From: JAKACA01 sp963769255
Lineage (GTDB): Bacteria > Actinomycetota > Acidimicrobiia > Acidimicrobiales > Bog-793
NCBI GenBank assembly: GCA_963769255.1
Contig: CAVYKV010000001.1
Span: 434,001-498,000, forward strand
DNA: 64,000 nt
Direction of reading: 5' to 3'
The first letter of the stretch is position 1. Every line of letters begins with the position of its first letter. The notes beneath the pieces are model-generated. The model was given only the letters and a program-made list of their open reading frames with translations, was not told the origin of the DNA and made no database searches. Both the position numbers and the translations under genes were made by a program. Below, piece after piece: positions 1-8,303 of this stretch.

Positions 1-1299
1 ACCGCCGGCGGCCTCTACTACTGGGCGGCCAAGCTCTCGCCGAACAACCCGGGGGTCTGGAGCTGGTTCACGGGATGGTTCAACCTCCTCGGGCAGGTGG
101 CCATCACGGCCGGCATCGACTACGGCTTCGCCACCTTCTTCAGCCGCCTTCTTCTACCTCACGTAGGGCTACACCGTGACGCCCGGCTACATCCTCATCG
201 TCTACGCGGGCATCCTCGTCGCTCCACGGCATCCTCAACACCTTCGGCGTGCGCCTCGTGTCGTTTCTCTCCGACATGAGCGCCTGGTGGCACGTCGCTC
301 GGCGTACTCGTCATCGCCCTCGTGCTCTTCCTCGTCCCGAGCCACCACGCCTCGGCCTCGTTCATCTTCACGAAGTTCATCAACGAGTCGGACCTGCACG
401 CCGCATGGTACGTCTTCATGCTCGGCCTCCTCATGGCGCAGTACACCTTCACGGGCTACGACGCCTCGGCTCACATGTCGGAGGAGACCCACAGCGCCGA
501 CCTGGCGGCGCCCCGGGGAATCGTCAGCTCGATCGCCATCTCCCTCGTCGCCGGGTGGATCCTCATCCTCGCCATCACCTCGGTCGCTCCCGACGAGCCT
601 GGCCATCTACGCCACGATGGCCGCCAATACCGCCGCCCCGGTCGCCATCTGGACGGCGCCCTCTCGCGGGTGGGCGGCCGAGCTGCTGCTGCTCATCGCC
701 GTCGTCGCGCAGGCGTTCTGCGGAATGGCCTCGATGACGGCCAACTCGAGGATGCTGTATGCCTTCAGCCGAGACGGCGCCGTGCCCGGCCACAGCTCTG
801 GCACCGCATCAACCCACGGACGCGGACGCCCACGAACCGCATCTGGTTCTGCGTCGTCTTCGCCTTCATCTTGGCGCATTCCCTCGTTGTGGAGCGGTGT
901 CGCCTACGCAGCGGTGACCTCCATCGCCACGATCGGCCTCTACATCGCCTACGTGCTGCCGACGCTGCTGCGCCGGCTGCAGGGAAAGGCGTGGGTCGGG
1001 AGGCCGGTGGTCGCCTCGGCCGCTGGAGCCCCTTCATCGGCTGGGTCGGGCATCGTCTGGGTGGCCTTCATCTCGGTGCTGTTCATGCTGCCGAAGGTCG
1101 GACGCTGAGCCAGGTCAACCGGGACAACTTCAACTACGCCCCCATCGCCGTCGGCGTCGTGCTGTTGTTCTCCGGCGGCTACTGGCTGCTCAGCGCCCGA
1201 AAGTGGTTCACCGGTCCGAAGGCGCAGGGTGAGCGAGGACGGAGCTCGAAGGCGATCGAGGCCGACTTGGCGCGGGCTGGGACGCCTGGCGGGGACTGA
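1..1299 (+). pseudogene. APC-family amino acid permease, 3' part, multiply frameshifted
   Basis: The window opens inside a membrane transporter of the amino acid-polyamine-organocation family. Pieces in all three forward frames join into one protein: a segment starting GGLYYWAAKLSPNNPG, then ILIVYAGILVA, NTFGVRLVSFLSDMSAWW, FTGYDASAHMSEET, MASMTANSRMLYAFSRDGA, and the end NFNYAPIAVGVVLLFSGGYW. GYDASAHMSEET and the NSRMLYAFSRDGA motif are typical of APC amino acid permeases. Breaks lie near 150, 221, 297, 586, 795, 875, 1010, 1055 and 1100, and an in-frame TAG occurs near 168. Three of the breaks are an extra g in the same context, gtc-g-ctc. The gene is either decayed or badly sequenced at a contig edge. 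The 5' part is outside the window. Substrate is unknown. Confidence 0.75.
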
Positions 1300-1305
1300 G
1301 CCGGG

Positions 1306-1554
1306 TCAGGCCGGCGGCGGGCCGGCCTGACCGGGCTCCGGCGGCCGCAGGTCGACCCGGAGCGTCAAGATGCCGTCCTCGAGGGACCCCGTGGCGTCCC
1401 CGAGCATGGCGAAGTCCTGGTAGTCGAGGCGCATCTGGTTCATGATCCGCTTGCGCTCGTCCCCCTCGACGGGGGGGAGGCCCCGGTTCCGCACGGCCTC
1501 GGCCCGTTGGCGGAACCGGGCGATCATGGCCTCCACGTCCAGCTCGTTCGGCAT
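1306..1554 (-). CDS. Small conserved hypothetical protein (82 aa)
   Basis: An 82-residue soluble, charged protein that I do not recognise. It begins MPNELDVEAMIARFRQRAE and has an Arg/Glu-rich helical first half, then a more polar part (DYQDFAMLGDATGSLEDGIL) and a proline-rich end. The open frame continues upstream to 2103, but that extension has the arginine/proline-rich composition of non-coding high-GC DNA. I chose ATG 1554 because a -10-like TAGCGT lies 7 bases upstream, the spacing seen at other leaderless genes in this window. It is convergent with the permease remnant. No function is proposed. Confidence 0.55.
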   Translation of the reverse strand: MPNELDVEAMIARFRQRAEAVRNRGLPPVEGDERKRIMNQMRLDYQDFAMLGDATGSLEDGILTLRVDLRPPEPGQAGPPPA

Positions 1555-2008
1555 GAGGGCCACGCTATCGGCGGCGTCCTCGGGCCGGCGGCGGGGGCGG
1601 GGCTCGGCGGGACGGGGGGTTTCGACGAAGTGAGTTGCGAGAGCGTCCGAGATCGGCCCAGTACGGTCGCCCGTGCAGCGCGGTAGGCCTTGGGGCCGCC
1701 GCCGGCGTCCGAAACCCGCCCGCCCCGCCCGGCACCGGCGCACGCCCTCGGCCTCACCCTCGTGCGGCCCTGGCGCCGGCAGCGGCAGCGCAGCCGGAGC
1801 GCTCCGGCGATAGGGTGAAACCCGGGACAGCGCCCATCCCTGCCGGTCAGCCGGATTTCGCCAATCGAGCGACTCAAGTCCTGCTCCTGGCATTAGGATG
1901 TCGCTGCGCGGCAGGCGGAGAGGGGCCCGGCCCGGCGCATGCCGACAGCGGGACCGGACGCACTGACCGAAGAGGTGGAGCGATGTCCTGGTTGTCTGGG
2001 AGTGGCTC
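1555..2008. other. Intergenic region, about 450 bases, no convincing gene
   Basis: Open frames here have the Arg/Pro/Gly composition expected of shadow ORFs and no recognisable domain. TAGGAT at 1894-1899 could be a -10 element for the small gene at 2009, but there is no supporting -35. Nothing else is evident. Confidence 0.4.
1562..1567 (-). promoter_or_regulatory. Putative -10 box (TAGCGT), leaderless
   Basis: On the minus strand TAGCGT ends 7 bases before the ATG at 1554. No Shine-Dalgarno sequence is present, so the transcript would start at or next to the start codon. Confidence 0.4.
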
Positions 2009-2203
2009 GTGAAAAAGGGACGACACCGGCGATTCGAGGAGGCACGCAGCTTGAAGCGCGCCTTCGAGGTGCGGGCGGAGCCGTGCCCCGAGTGCGGGCA
2101 CATGCCGCCGGCGCCGCACGCCTCCTGGTGCCTCTACGAGTCGGAGGAGCTCGAGGACTCCGACGAGGAGGAGGAGGAAGAAGAGGAGCACCCCGCCCAC
2201 TGA
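2009..2203 (+). CDS. Small acidic-tailed putative zinc-ribbon protein (64 aa)
   Basis: The GTG at 2009 opens a 64-residue protein beginning MKKGRHRRFEEARSLKRAF (basic, helical). It continues with CPECG-HMPPAPHASWC, where three cysteines and two histidines could bind one zinc ion, and ends in a strongly acidic run of about 15 Glu/Asp. The basic head and acidic tail with a Cys cluster between them is unlikely to arise as a shadow frame. Its 3' end faces the Cys-rich gene on the other strand, 52 bases away. The tail resembles those of small nucleic-acid or ribosome-associated factors, but no function can be assigned. Confidence 0.5.
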   Translation: MKKGRHRRFEEARSLKRAFEVRAEPCPECGHMPPAPHASWCLYESEELEDSDEEEEEEEEHPAH

Positions 2204-2255
2204 GGAGCGAGAGGGGGCCGAGACCTCGGCGAGGGCCGATGAGGATCCCCCGGCT

Positions 2256-3037
2256 TCAGGCCGTGGCGTCGCGCAGCCGCAGCGCCGGGTGCGGCACGGG
2301 GACCGGTGCCGGAGCACCCCGGCGGCGCCCGCGTGACGGCCGGCGGGCATCGAGGTACCCGGCGACGAGGTCGTAGGCGGTCGAGCCGAGCATCTCGACG
2401 AGCTCGTTGCGCATGGATCGGTAGACGGGCTCCGTGCCGACGAAGGCGTCGGCCGACTCGGTGCACCACCAGGCGAAGTCGGCGCCACCGCGTCCCCAGT
2501 GCCGGCGGCCCCACTCCCCGATGGTCGTCGTGACATGGCCGTCCGGCCCGACGCTCTCGTCGCGTCGGAGCGGGAGCTGCCAGCAGACGTCGGGCTTGTA
2601 GCCGAAGCGCGGGCACACCCGCCTCGAGGGCCGCCGTGTGGAGGGCGCAGCCCGGGCCGGAGGCGTGCTCCGGCCGGTTGAGGAAGATGCAGGCGCCGTC
2701 GACGAGCCGCGTCGTGACGGGCCGGCCCTTCCCGCGCCGCAGCGGTCCGCCGCGGCCGAGGGCGACGCGGCGGAACTGCCACTGCTCGTCGGTGAGCGTC
2801 TCCGCCGCCTCCATCACGCGGCCGGGCGTCCTCCTCACCGGTGAAGTGGGCTCCGTAGGAGCAGCAGCCCTGCACGAGCTCCGGGGCGACCTCCGTGAGC
2901 ACGCCCTGGCATCCGCATCCGTAGATGCAGGTCCAGGCGCTCTCGAGGAACGTCACGTCGACGAGCCAGGTGCGGTCCTCGTCGGGGTCCTCGAAGCTCA
3001 GCCACTCATGGGCCTCGGCCGGCAGGGCGCCGGTCAC
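2256..3037 (-). CDS. Conserved cysteine-rich protein, likely partner of the upstream radical SAM protein (two +1 frameshifts)
   Basis: The protein reads TGALPAEAHEWLSFEDPDED, then WTCIYGCGCQGVLTE, LVQGCCSYGAHFTGEEDA, GRVMEAAETLTDEQWQFRR, DGACIFLNRPEHASGPGCAL, CPRFGYKPDVCWQLPLRR and a final DFAWWCTESADAF part. About nine cysteines in CxxxCxC, CC and isolated positions suggest a metal or Fe-S site, as in YkgJ/DUF3109-like proteins, but I cannot name the family with confidence. The frame is broken near 2822-2826 and near 2616; removing one base at each gives 780 nt (259 aa). The GTG start at 3037 overlaps the stop of the radical SAM gene by 4 bases (gtga), so the two are translationally coupled and probably act together. 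Confidence 0.65.
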
Positions 3038-4453
3038 GGAACCGCCCCGAGGCGCTGCAGCTGGGCGCCCGTGGGCTCGGCGCAGCAGAACCACGACTCG
3101 GTGAGATGCGGCCGCCGCTCCCCGGGCAGCCACTCCGGCACGCCGGACGAGGGCGGCTCTGCGGCGAGGGGGACGCCGGCGCTGCGCGCCAGCTCCCAGA
3201 TGGCGGCGAAGGTGACGTCGAGGGCTTCGTCGCCGGCGTCCTCGGCCCGCCCGGCGATGGCGGCCTGCAGCTCGTCGAGGACCGCCAGCGGCGAGGACCA
3301 CTGCGTGCTGCCGCCGGCCGGGCCTTCGAGGGCGCCGGCGAGCTGCTCGTCGGGGTCGTCGAGGAGGAGGGAGCCGGTGGGGAGGAGGAGGCGGATCGAG
3401 TACTGCACCGGATCGGTGCTCCAGACGAGGTCGTTGTAGGCGACGAACTCGAGGAGGCCGCCGAGGGAGGAGAGTGTCGTCCACGGTGTGAAGGGCAGCC
3501 ACGACGGTCGCAGCTCGACGCCGGCGGCACGCACGAGCCCGAGGGCGGCCGCCTCGTCGGCGGCCGTGTGGCCCTTGTCCAGCAAGGCGAGGACGTCGTC
3601 GTCGACGGACTCGAAGGCGGACACGACGAAGATGAGCCCGGCCTCGTGCAGCTCGGGCAGGAGCTGACGATGCCTGAGGAGGTGCTCGACCTTGATCGTG
3701 GCGTCGAAGGTGAGCGACGGGTGGCGATCGTGCAGGCGCCGGGCGATGTCGAGGGCGTGGCGGGGCCGGTTGAGGAAGTCCGGGTCGGCGAAGCTGATGT
3801 GGCCGGCACCGGCGGCGACGATCTGGTCGACGTCCTCGAGGACGGCGGCGGCCTCGATGGGGCGGGAGCGGCCGTGGTACACGGAGGCGACCGGGCAGTG
3901 CTTGCACCGGTGGTTGCAGCCGGTCGTCGTGGCGACGGCGGCGACGAGCGTCTCGTGCCCGCCGGCGACGAGGCGGGCGTAGTTCTGCAGGTCGGGGAGG
4001 TCGCGGCGCAGCGGCCGGACGGTGCCCCCGGCGCGGGCCGGGCCGAGCTCGATCCTCACGGCCGGCTCGCCCGCCAGCGAGCGGTCTGCCGCCAGCGAGC
4101 GCAGCCACGACAGCAGGGCGGGCAGGCTCTCGCCCGCCACGAGGAGGTCGGCGCTCCCGACGACGTCGCTGCCGGCGAGGACGGGGGCGTAGAGCCCGTG
4201 CCAGGCGACCGGCAGGCTCGGCCGCGACCGGCGGATGGCGGAGACCGCTTCCTCGGCGAGCCGAGTCGGCCGTGTGCATGGGGATGGAGACGGCGATGGC
4301 CTCCGCCCAGTCGAGATCGGCCCGCGAAAGGTCCGCCACGGCGAGATCGGCCGCCCGCGTCACGTGGCCGGCGTCCTCGAGGGCGGCGGCCGGCACGGCG
4401 ATGCCGAGGGGCTGCTGGCCGAGCTCGTAGGTCGACAAGAGCAGCACGCGCAC
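3034..4453 (-). CDS. CCAEP-tail, B12-binding-type radical SAM protein (one +1 frameshift)
   Basis: Residues 1-60 (VRVLLLSTYELGQQPLG...) look like a cobalamin-binding-type Rossmann domain, though the B12 DxHxxG motif is absent. The radical SAM cluster is plain in TTGCNHRCKHCPVASVYHGR (CxxxCxxC), followed by GAGHISFADPDFLNRP. The protein ends ESWFCCAEPTGAQLQRLGAVP. The CCAEP motif near the C-terminus is the hallmark of a group I recall being named CUAEP/CCAEP-tail radical SAM (seleno)proteins, where the first Cys is sometimes selenocysteine; here it is CC. One extra base at about 4261-4262 breaks the frame; without it the length is 472 aa. The GTG at 4453 is preceded by TACGGT at a 7-base gap, and the gene overlaps the downstream Cys-rich gene. 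The substrate is unknown; modification of the partner protein or of a small molecule is possible. Confidence 0.8.
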
Positions 4454-4458
4454 GCCGC

Positions 4459-5776
4459 TTACCGTAACCGGGGTGCCGCCTCCGGACGCACGACCGTGCC
4501 GGCGGCCGGCCCCCCGCGACGTCCGACCCTGCCGCCCGCCGGCCCCCGAGAGGCGGGGCGGCGATGTCGACGGAGAGGATCGCCCCGGCCGATCGCAACG
4601 CCTCCTCGACGGCGTCGCGCCCGGCGCTCGCCGCGAAGACGAAGCCGAGATAGCGGTCCCCTTCCGGCAGGGGGCGCACGGGCCTGCCGGCCGGGATGGT
4701 GATCTCGACGCCGGTGATGCCCGGGACGGCCCGGGCCGCCTCGGTGCCGCCGACCCCGAGCAGGGTGCCCTCCCGCGGGATGGGGATCATGAGGATGCCG
4801 CAGGCGGAGGCGAGGGTGGGGACGGCGGACGGCCGCCCGAGGGCGTTGCGGAGCACGACCTCTTCGAGGCTGGAGCCGTCCTCCATCACCATGGCCTTCG
4901 AGCAGCGACCGCCGATCGTCCTGGCCGCCACCTCCAGCACGGCCACCGGCGAGGCGCCCACTCGCAGCTCGGCGTGAAACGGGCCCTCCCGGAGGCCGAG
5001 CGCCCGCAGCGCGGCGGCGGTCGCCCCCTCCACCGCCTCCCGCAGCGCCGGCGGGAGCGCCGTCGGCGAGACGTAGAGGGTCTCCTCGAAGTAAGGGCCG
5101 TCGAGGGGGTCGGGCTTGTCGAAGATGGTGATGATCTCGGGGCGGCCCCCTCGGAGGAGGCCCTCCACGGCCACCTCCGGCCCCGGCGACGAAACGCTCC
5201 ACGAGAAGCGGGTCCAGGCGGCTCGCCCTCTTCCTCGAGGATGGCGCCCACGCGCCCAGCCGTCTCAGCTGCCTGACGGGCAGAGTCGGCCCGGACGACA
5301 CCGCGGCTGCCGGAGAGGGTGCAGGGTTTCACGACGACGGGAAAACCGAGGCGAGCGGCCGCCTCCGCCACCTCGTCGGCCGACCCGGAGGAGGCGACCA
5401 CGAAGTCCGGCTGCGGCACCCCGGCGGCGGCGAAGGCGGCTCGCATGGCTGCCTTGTCCCTCGTGAGGGCGACCGACCGGGGCGGGTTGTGCCGCAGCCC
5501 GAGCAACTCGGCGGCGAGGGCGGCCGTGAGGAGGCCCTGGTCGTCCACGGCCACGACGGCGTCGAGGTGGAGGCGGCGCCCGTGGGAGGCGACGAGGGCG
5601 GCGGCCTCGGCCGGCCGGTCGAGGGGGAGCTCCAGGAAGCTCTCGCCCATCGTCGCCGCCAGCGCCTGGGCGCGCTCGGAGCCGACGACGACGTCGGCGC
5701 CCAGGCGCTCGGCGGCGGCCAGGTACTCCTCGGCCCGGTACGTGCCCGTCGGGAGGATGAGGAGGAGACGTGCCAC
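4459..5776 (-). CDS. ATP-grasp family ligase (two or more frameshifts)
   Basis: ATP-grasp enzymes join a carboxylate to an amine or thiol through an acyl phosphate. The N-terminal domain starts VARLLLILPTGTYRAEEYL, the nucleotide lid contains LGFPVVVKPCTLSGSRGVV (about residues 135-155), and the core continues RPEIITIFDKPDPLDGPYFE and TIGGRCSKAMVMEDGSSLEE, a pattern seen in BacD- and carbamoyl-phosphate-synthase-like ATP-grasp proteins. Extra bases near 5181-5184 and 5219-5222 break the frame. The true 3' end is uncertain: the frame that ends with a stop at 4459 (VVRPEAAPRLR) needs a further shift near 4490. The start is taken as GTG 5776. It lies directly upstream of the radical SAM gene, so the three minus-strand genes may form one pathway. 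The product is unknown. Confidence 0.7.
4461..4466 (-). promoter_or_regulatory. Putative -10 box (TACGGT) of the radical SAM gene
   Basis: TACGGT on the minus strand ends 7 bases before the GTG at 4453, inside the tail of the ATP-grasp gene. No Shine-Dalgarno sequence is present, suggesting a leaderless message in addition to any read-through. Confidence 0.4.
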
Positions 5777-5850
5777 GAACCCATGATGCCGGGCGGCGAC
5801 CGCCGCCATGTTCGCCCCTCAGGCGGACCGGACGCGCCCGCCGCGAGGTC

Positions 5851-5856
5851 TACCCT
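5851..5856 (+). promoter_or_regulatory. Putative -10 box (TACCCT) of the nfuA-like gene
   Basis: TACCCT ends 6 bases before ATG 5863, with no Shine-Dalgarno sequence between, consistent with a leaderless message. Confidence 0.4.
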
Positions 5857-5862
5857 TTCACC

Positions 5863-6504
5863 ATGGCCGAGCTGCTGGATGTGCTGAGGGTGAGCGACGA
5901 GGCCCGCGCGGTCGTCGCCGACATCCGTGCTGGGGAGGACAACGCCGACGACCTGGCGCTGTGGCTCGAGGTGAGCGGGGTCGAGAACGGTGCCTACACC
6001 TACGACATGTGGTTCCAGCAGGCATCCGACGCAGGTCCCGGCGATGCGGTCTGGAAGTCCGACGGCCTCGCCGTCGTGGTCGCCTCCTCCAGCATCGACC
6101 AGGTGAGGGGAGCGACGCTCGACGTCAGCCACCTCGGCGGCGAGCAGGGCCTCGTGATGATCAACCCCAACTCGCCGCCGGTTGCCCGGGCCGCCGCCCT
6201 CGCCGACATCCCGGAGGCCGATCTCTCCTCGCCGACGGCGCAGGCCATCCTCCAGATTCTCGAGGAGGAGGTCAACCCGCAGATCGCCATGCACGGCGGT
6301 TGGGCCGACCTCGTGGCCTTCGAGGACGGCACCGCCTACCTGCGGATGTCGGGAGGGTGCCAGGGCTGTGGCCTCGCCAAGGTGACCCTCAGCCAGGGCA
6401 TCGCCGTCGCCATCCAGGACGCCATCCCCGACGTGCGCGACATCGTGGACGTGACGGATCACGCCTCCGGGTCGAACCCGTACTACGAGCCGGCGAAGAA
6501 GTAG
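5863..6504 (+). CDS. NfuA-like iron-sulfur cluster carrier
   Basis: A 213-residue protein with two domains. The first 105 residues (MAELLDVLRVSDEARAVVAD...) resemble a degenerate A-type (HesB/IscA) fold without its cysteines. Residues about 120-200 form a NifU C-terminal domain: LEEEVNPQIAMHGGWADLVA and then MSGGCQGCGLAKVTL with the CxxC that holds a 4Fe-4S cluster at a dimer interface. This matches E. coli NfuA (191 aa) in arrangement. Its role would be delivering Fe-S clusters to apo-proteins in the cytoplasm. ATG 5863 was chosen over earlier in-frame codons because of the TACCCT box and the conserved MAEL start. It is transcribed divergently from the ATP-grasp gene; the aro genes follow with 58 bases between. 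Confidence 0.88.
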   Translation: MAELLDVLRVSDEARAVVADIRAGEDNADDLALWLEVSGVENGAYTYDMWFQQASDAGPGDAVWKSDGLAVVVASSSIDQVRGATLDVSHLGGEQGLVMINPNSPPVARAAALADIPEADLSSPTAQAILQILEEEVNPQIAMHGGWADLVAFEDGTAYLRMSGGCQGCGLAKVTLSQGIAVAIQDAIPDVRDIVDVTDHASGSNPYYEPAKK

Positions 6505-6550
6505 CCCTGCCCGCCGCCGGGCTCCTCGATAGGGCTGTCCGGCGCCGCAG

Positions 6551-6556
6551 TACCTT
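6551..6556 (+). promoter_or_regulatory. Putative -10 box (TACCTT) of the aro operon
   Basis: TACCTT lies 6 bases before ATG 6563 of aroC. There is no Shine-Dalgarno sequence in the gap, so the operon message is probably leaderless. Confidence 0.45.
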
Positions 6557-6562
6557 GGGACG

Positions 6563-7780
6563 ATGCTGAGGTATCTCACCGCCGGCGAGTCACACGGCAA
6601 GGGCCTCGTCGTCATCGTGGAGGGGCTCCCCGCCGGCCTCGGCGTCGAGGCCGAGCAGGTCGCCGACGAGCTGGCGCGCCGGCGGCTCGGCTACGGGAGA
6701 GGCCCCCGCATGCGTTTCGAGCGCGACGAGATCACCCTCCTCGGCGGCATCCGGCACGGCCGCACTCTCGGGTCGCCCGTCGCCATCGAGATCGCCAACA
6801 CGGAGTGGCCGAAATGGGAGGAGGAGATGTCGCCGGCACCCGGCGCCCCGTCGAAGCCCCTCACGGCGCCCCGCCCGGGTCACGCCGATCTGGCCGGCAT
6901 GCAGAAATACGGCTTCGCCGATGCCCGCGACGTGCTCGAACGCGCCTCGGCGCGCGAGACGGCCGCCCGCGTGGCAGCCGGATGCCTCGCCAAGGCGCTC
7001 TTGGCCGAGCTCGGCGTCTCCGTCCTCAGTCACGTCGTCGCCCTCGGACAGGCGCGGACGCCGGATGGGCTGCGACCGGCGCCGGCCGATCTCGCCCGCA
7101 TCGACGACTCGCCCGTGCGCTGCGCCGACCCCGCCGCCGAGGCGGCCATGGTCGCCGAGGTGAAGGCGGCCGCCAAGGTGGGCGACTCCCTCGGCGGGGC
7201 CGTCGAGGTGCTCGCCTACGGCGTGCCCGTCGGCCTCGGCAGCCATGTCCACTGGGACCGCAAGCTCGACGGTCTCCTCGCCCAGGCCGTCATGAGCATC
7301 CAGGCGGTGAAGGCGGTGGAGATCGGCGAGGGGGTCGAGGTCGCCCGCAAGCGGGGCTCGGAGGCGCACGACGCCATCTACTGGGATCCCCTGGGGGAGG
7401 CCTACGTGCGGCACACCGATCGTGCCGGCGGCATCGAGGGCGGCATCTCGACGGGCGCACTCCTCTGGCTCCGTGCCTCCATGAAACCCCTCGCCACCCT
7501 CAACCGCCCCGTTCTCGCCACGGTCGACGTCGCCACGAAGGAGGCGGCCGTCTCGTTCAAGGAGCGCACGGACGTGACGGCCGTTCCCGCCATGGGCGTC
7601 GTGGCCGAGACGATGACCGCCCTCGTGCTGGCGTCGGAGGCGCTGCGGAAGTTCGGCGGGGACTCCATGTCCGAGCTGCTGCGCAACGCCGACGGCTACG
7701 CCAAGGCCCTCCACGAGACACCCTCGGCGGCCCCCGGCCCCCGTGGCCCCGAGGGCAGCAGCACCGGCGCCGGTGGCTGA
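6563..7780 (+). CDS. aroC: Chorismate synthase
   Basis: Converts 5-enolpyruvylshikimate 3-phosphate to chorismate, the last step of the shikimate pathway, using reduced FMN without net redox change. The 405-residue protein begins MLRYLTAGESHGKGLVVIVE with the family signature GESHG. It carries RPGHADLAGMQKYGF (residues about 111-125), DVLERASARETAARVAAG and GGIEGGISTGALLWLRASMK (about 290-310), all hallmark positions. The length is normal for actinobacterial AroC; the last 20 residues are a Pro/Gly-rich tail. It is the first gene of aroC-aroK-aroB-aroQ, and its stop overlaps the aroK start. Confidence 0.97.
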   Translation: MLRYLTAGESHGKGLVVIVEGLPAGLGVEAEQVADELARRRLGYGRGPRMRFERDEITLLGGIRHGRTLGSPVAIEIANTEWPKWEEEMSPAPGAPSKPLTAPRPGHADLAGMQKYGFADARDVLERASARETAARVAAGCLAKALLAELGVSVLSHVVALGQARTPDGLRPAPADLARIDDSPVRCADPAAEAAMVAEVKAAAKVGDSLGGAVEVLAYGVPVGLGSHVHWDRKLDGLLAQAVMSIQAVKAVEIGEGVEVARKRGSEAHDAIYWDPLGEAYVRHTDRAGGIEGGISTGALLWLRASMKPLATLNRPVLATVDVATKEAAVSFKERTDVTAVPAMGVVAETMTALVLASEALRKFGGDSMSELLRNADGYAKALHETPSAAPGPRGPEGSSTGAGG

Positions 7781-8303
7781 CCACGTGCTCCTCGTCGGGA
7801 TGATGGGCTCCGGCAAGACGACGGTGGGGCGCCTCGTCGCCGCCCGCCTCGGTCGCCGCTTCCACGACAGCGACGAGGAGGTGCTCGCCCGCACTGGCAT
7901 GACGATCCCGGCCATCTTCGCCTCGCGGGGGGAGGCCGCTTTCCGCGCCGAGGAGCGTGCCGTGCTCGCCGCCGCCACCGCTTCGGGGCCGCCCGCCGTC
8001 ATCGCCGTCGCCGGTGGGGCGGTCCTCGACCCCGACTCCCGCCGGCGAATCCGCACGGCGGGACCCGTCGTGTGGTTGCGGGCGGCGCCGAGCGTGCTCG
8101 CCGGCCGAGTGGGCTCCGGCTCCGGCAGGCCGCTCCTCGACCGGGACGCCGCCGGCGCCCTGCAGCTGCTCGACGCCCGCCGCCGTCCGCTCTACCGGGA
8201 GCTGGCCGACGGCGCCGTCGACGTCGACTGGGTGACGCCGGCCGTGGCGGCGGAGCGGACGCTGCGCCTCGCTCGTCGCCTCCTCGAGGGTGGCCCGTCG
8301 TGA
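7773..8303 (+). CDS. aroK: Shikimate kinase
   Basis: Phosphorylates shikimate at O3 with ATP. The Walker A loop is LLVGMMGSGKTTVGR near the N-terminus. HDSDEEVLARTGMTIPAIF follows (the substrate-binding Asp is in the D-S-D region), as do the shikimate-binding region AFRAEERAV and the glycine motif VAVAGGAV. An Arg-rich lid is present in GRPLLDRDAAGA. GTG 7773 gives 176 aa, the usual size, and overlaps aroC by 8 bases; an upstream GTG at 7743 would add 10 residues. The stop overlaps the aroB start by the bases gtga. Confidence 0.95.
   Translation: MADHVLLVGMMGSGKTTVGRLVAARLGRRFHDSDEEVLARTGMTIPAIFASRGEAAFRAEERAVLAAATASGPPAVIAVAGGAVLDPDSRRRIRTAGPVVWLRAAPSVLAGRVGSGSGRPLLDRDAAGALQLLDARRRPLYRELADGAVDVDWVTPAVAAERTLRLARRLLEGGPS

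Noticed and set aside
1635..2012. 125-aa plus-strand open frame
   Set aside because: Low-complexity Ala/Pro/Arg/Gly content, no motif and no start signal; treated as non-coding.
1306..2103. Full-length 265-aa minus-strand open frame
   Set aside because: Only the last 82 codons look like protein; the upstream part has Arg/Pro-rich shadow composition, and a -10-like box supports ATG 1554.
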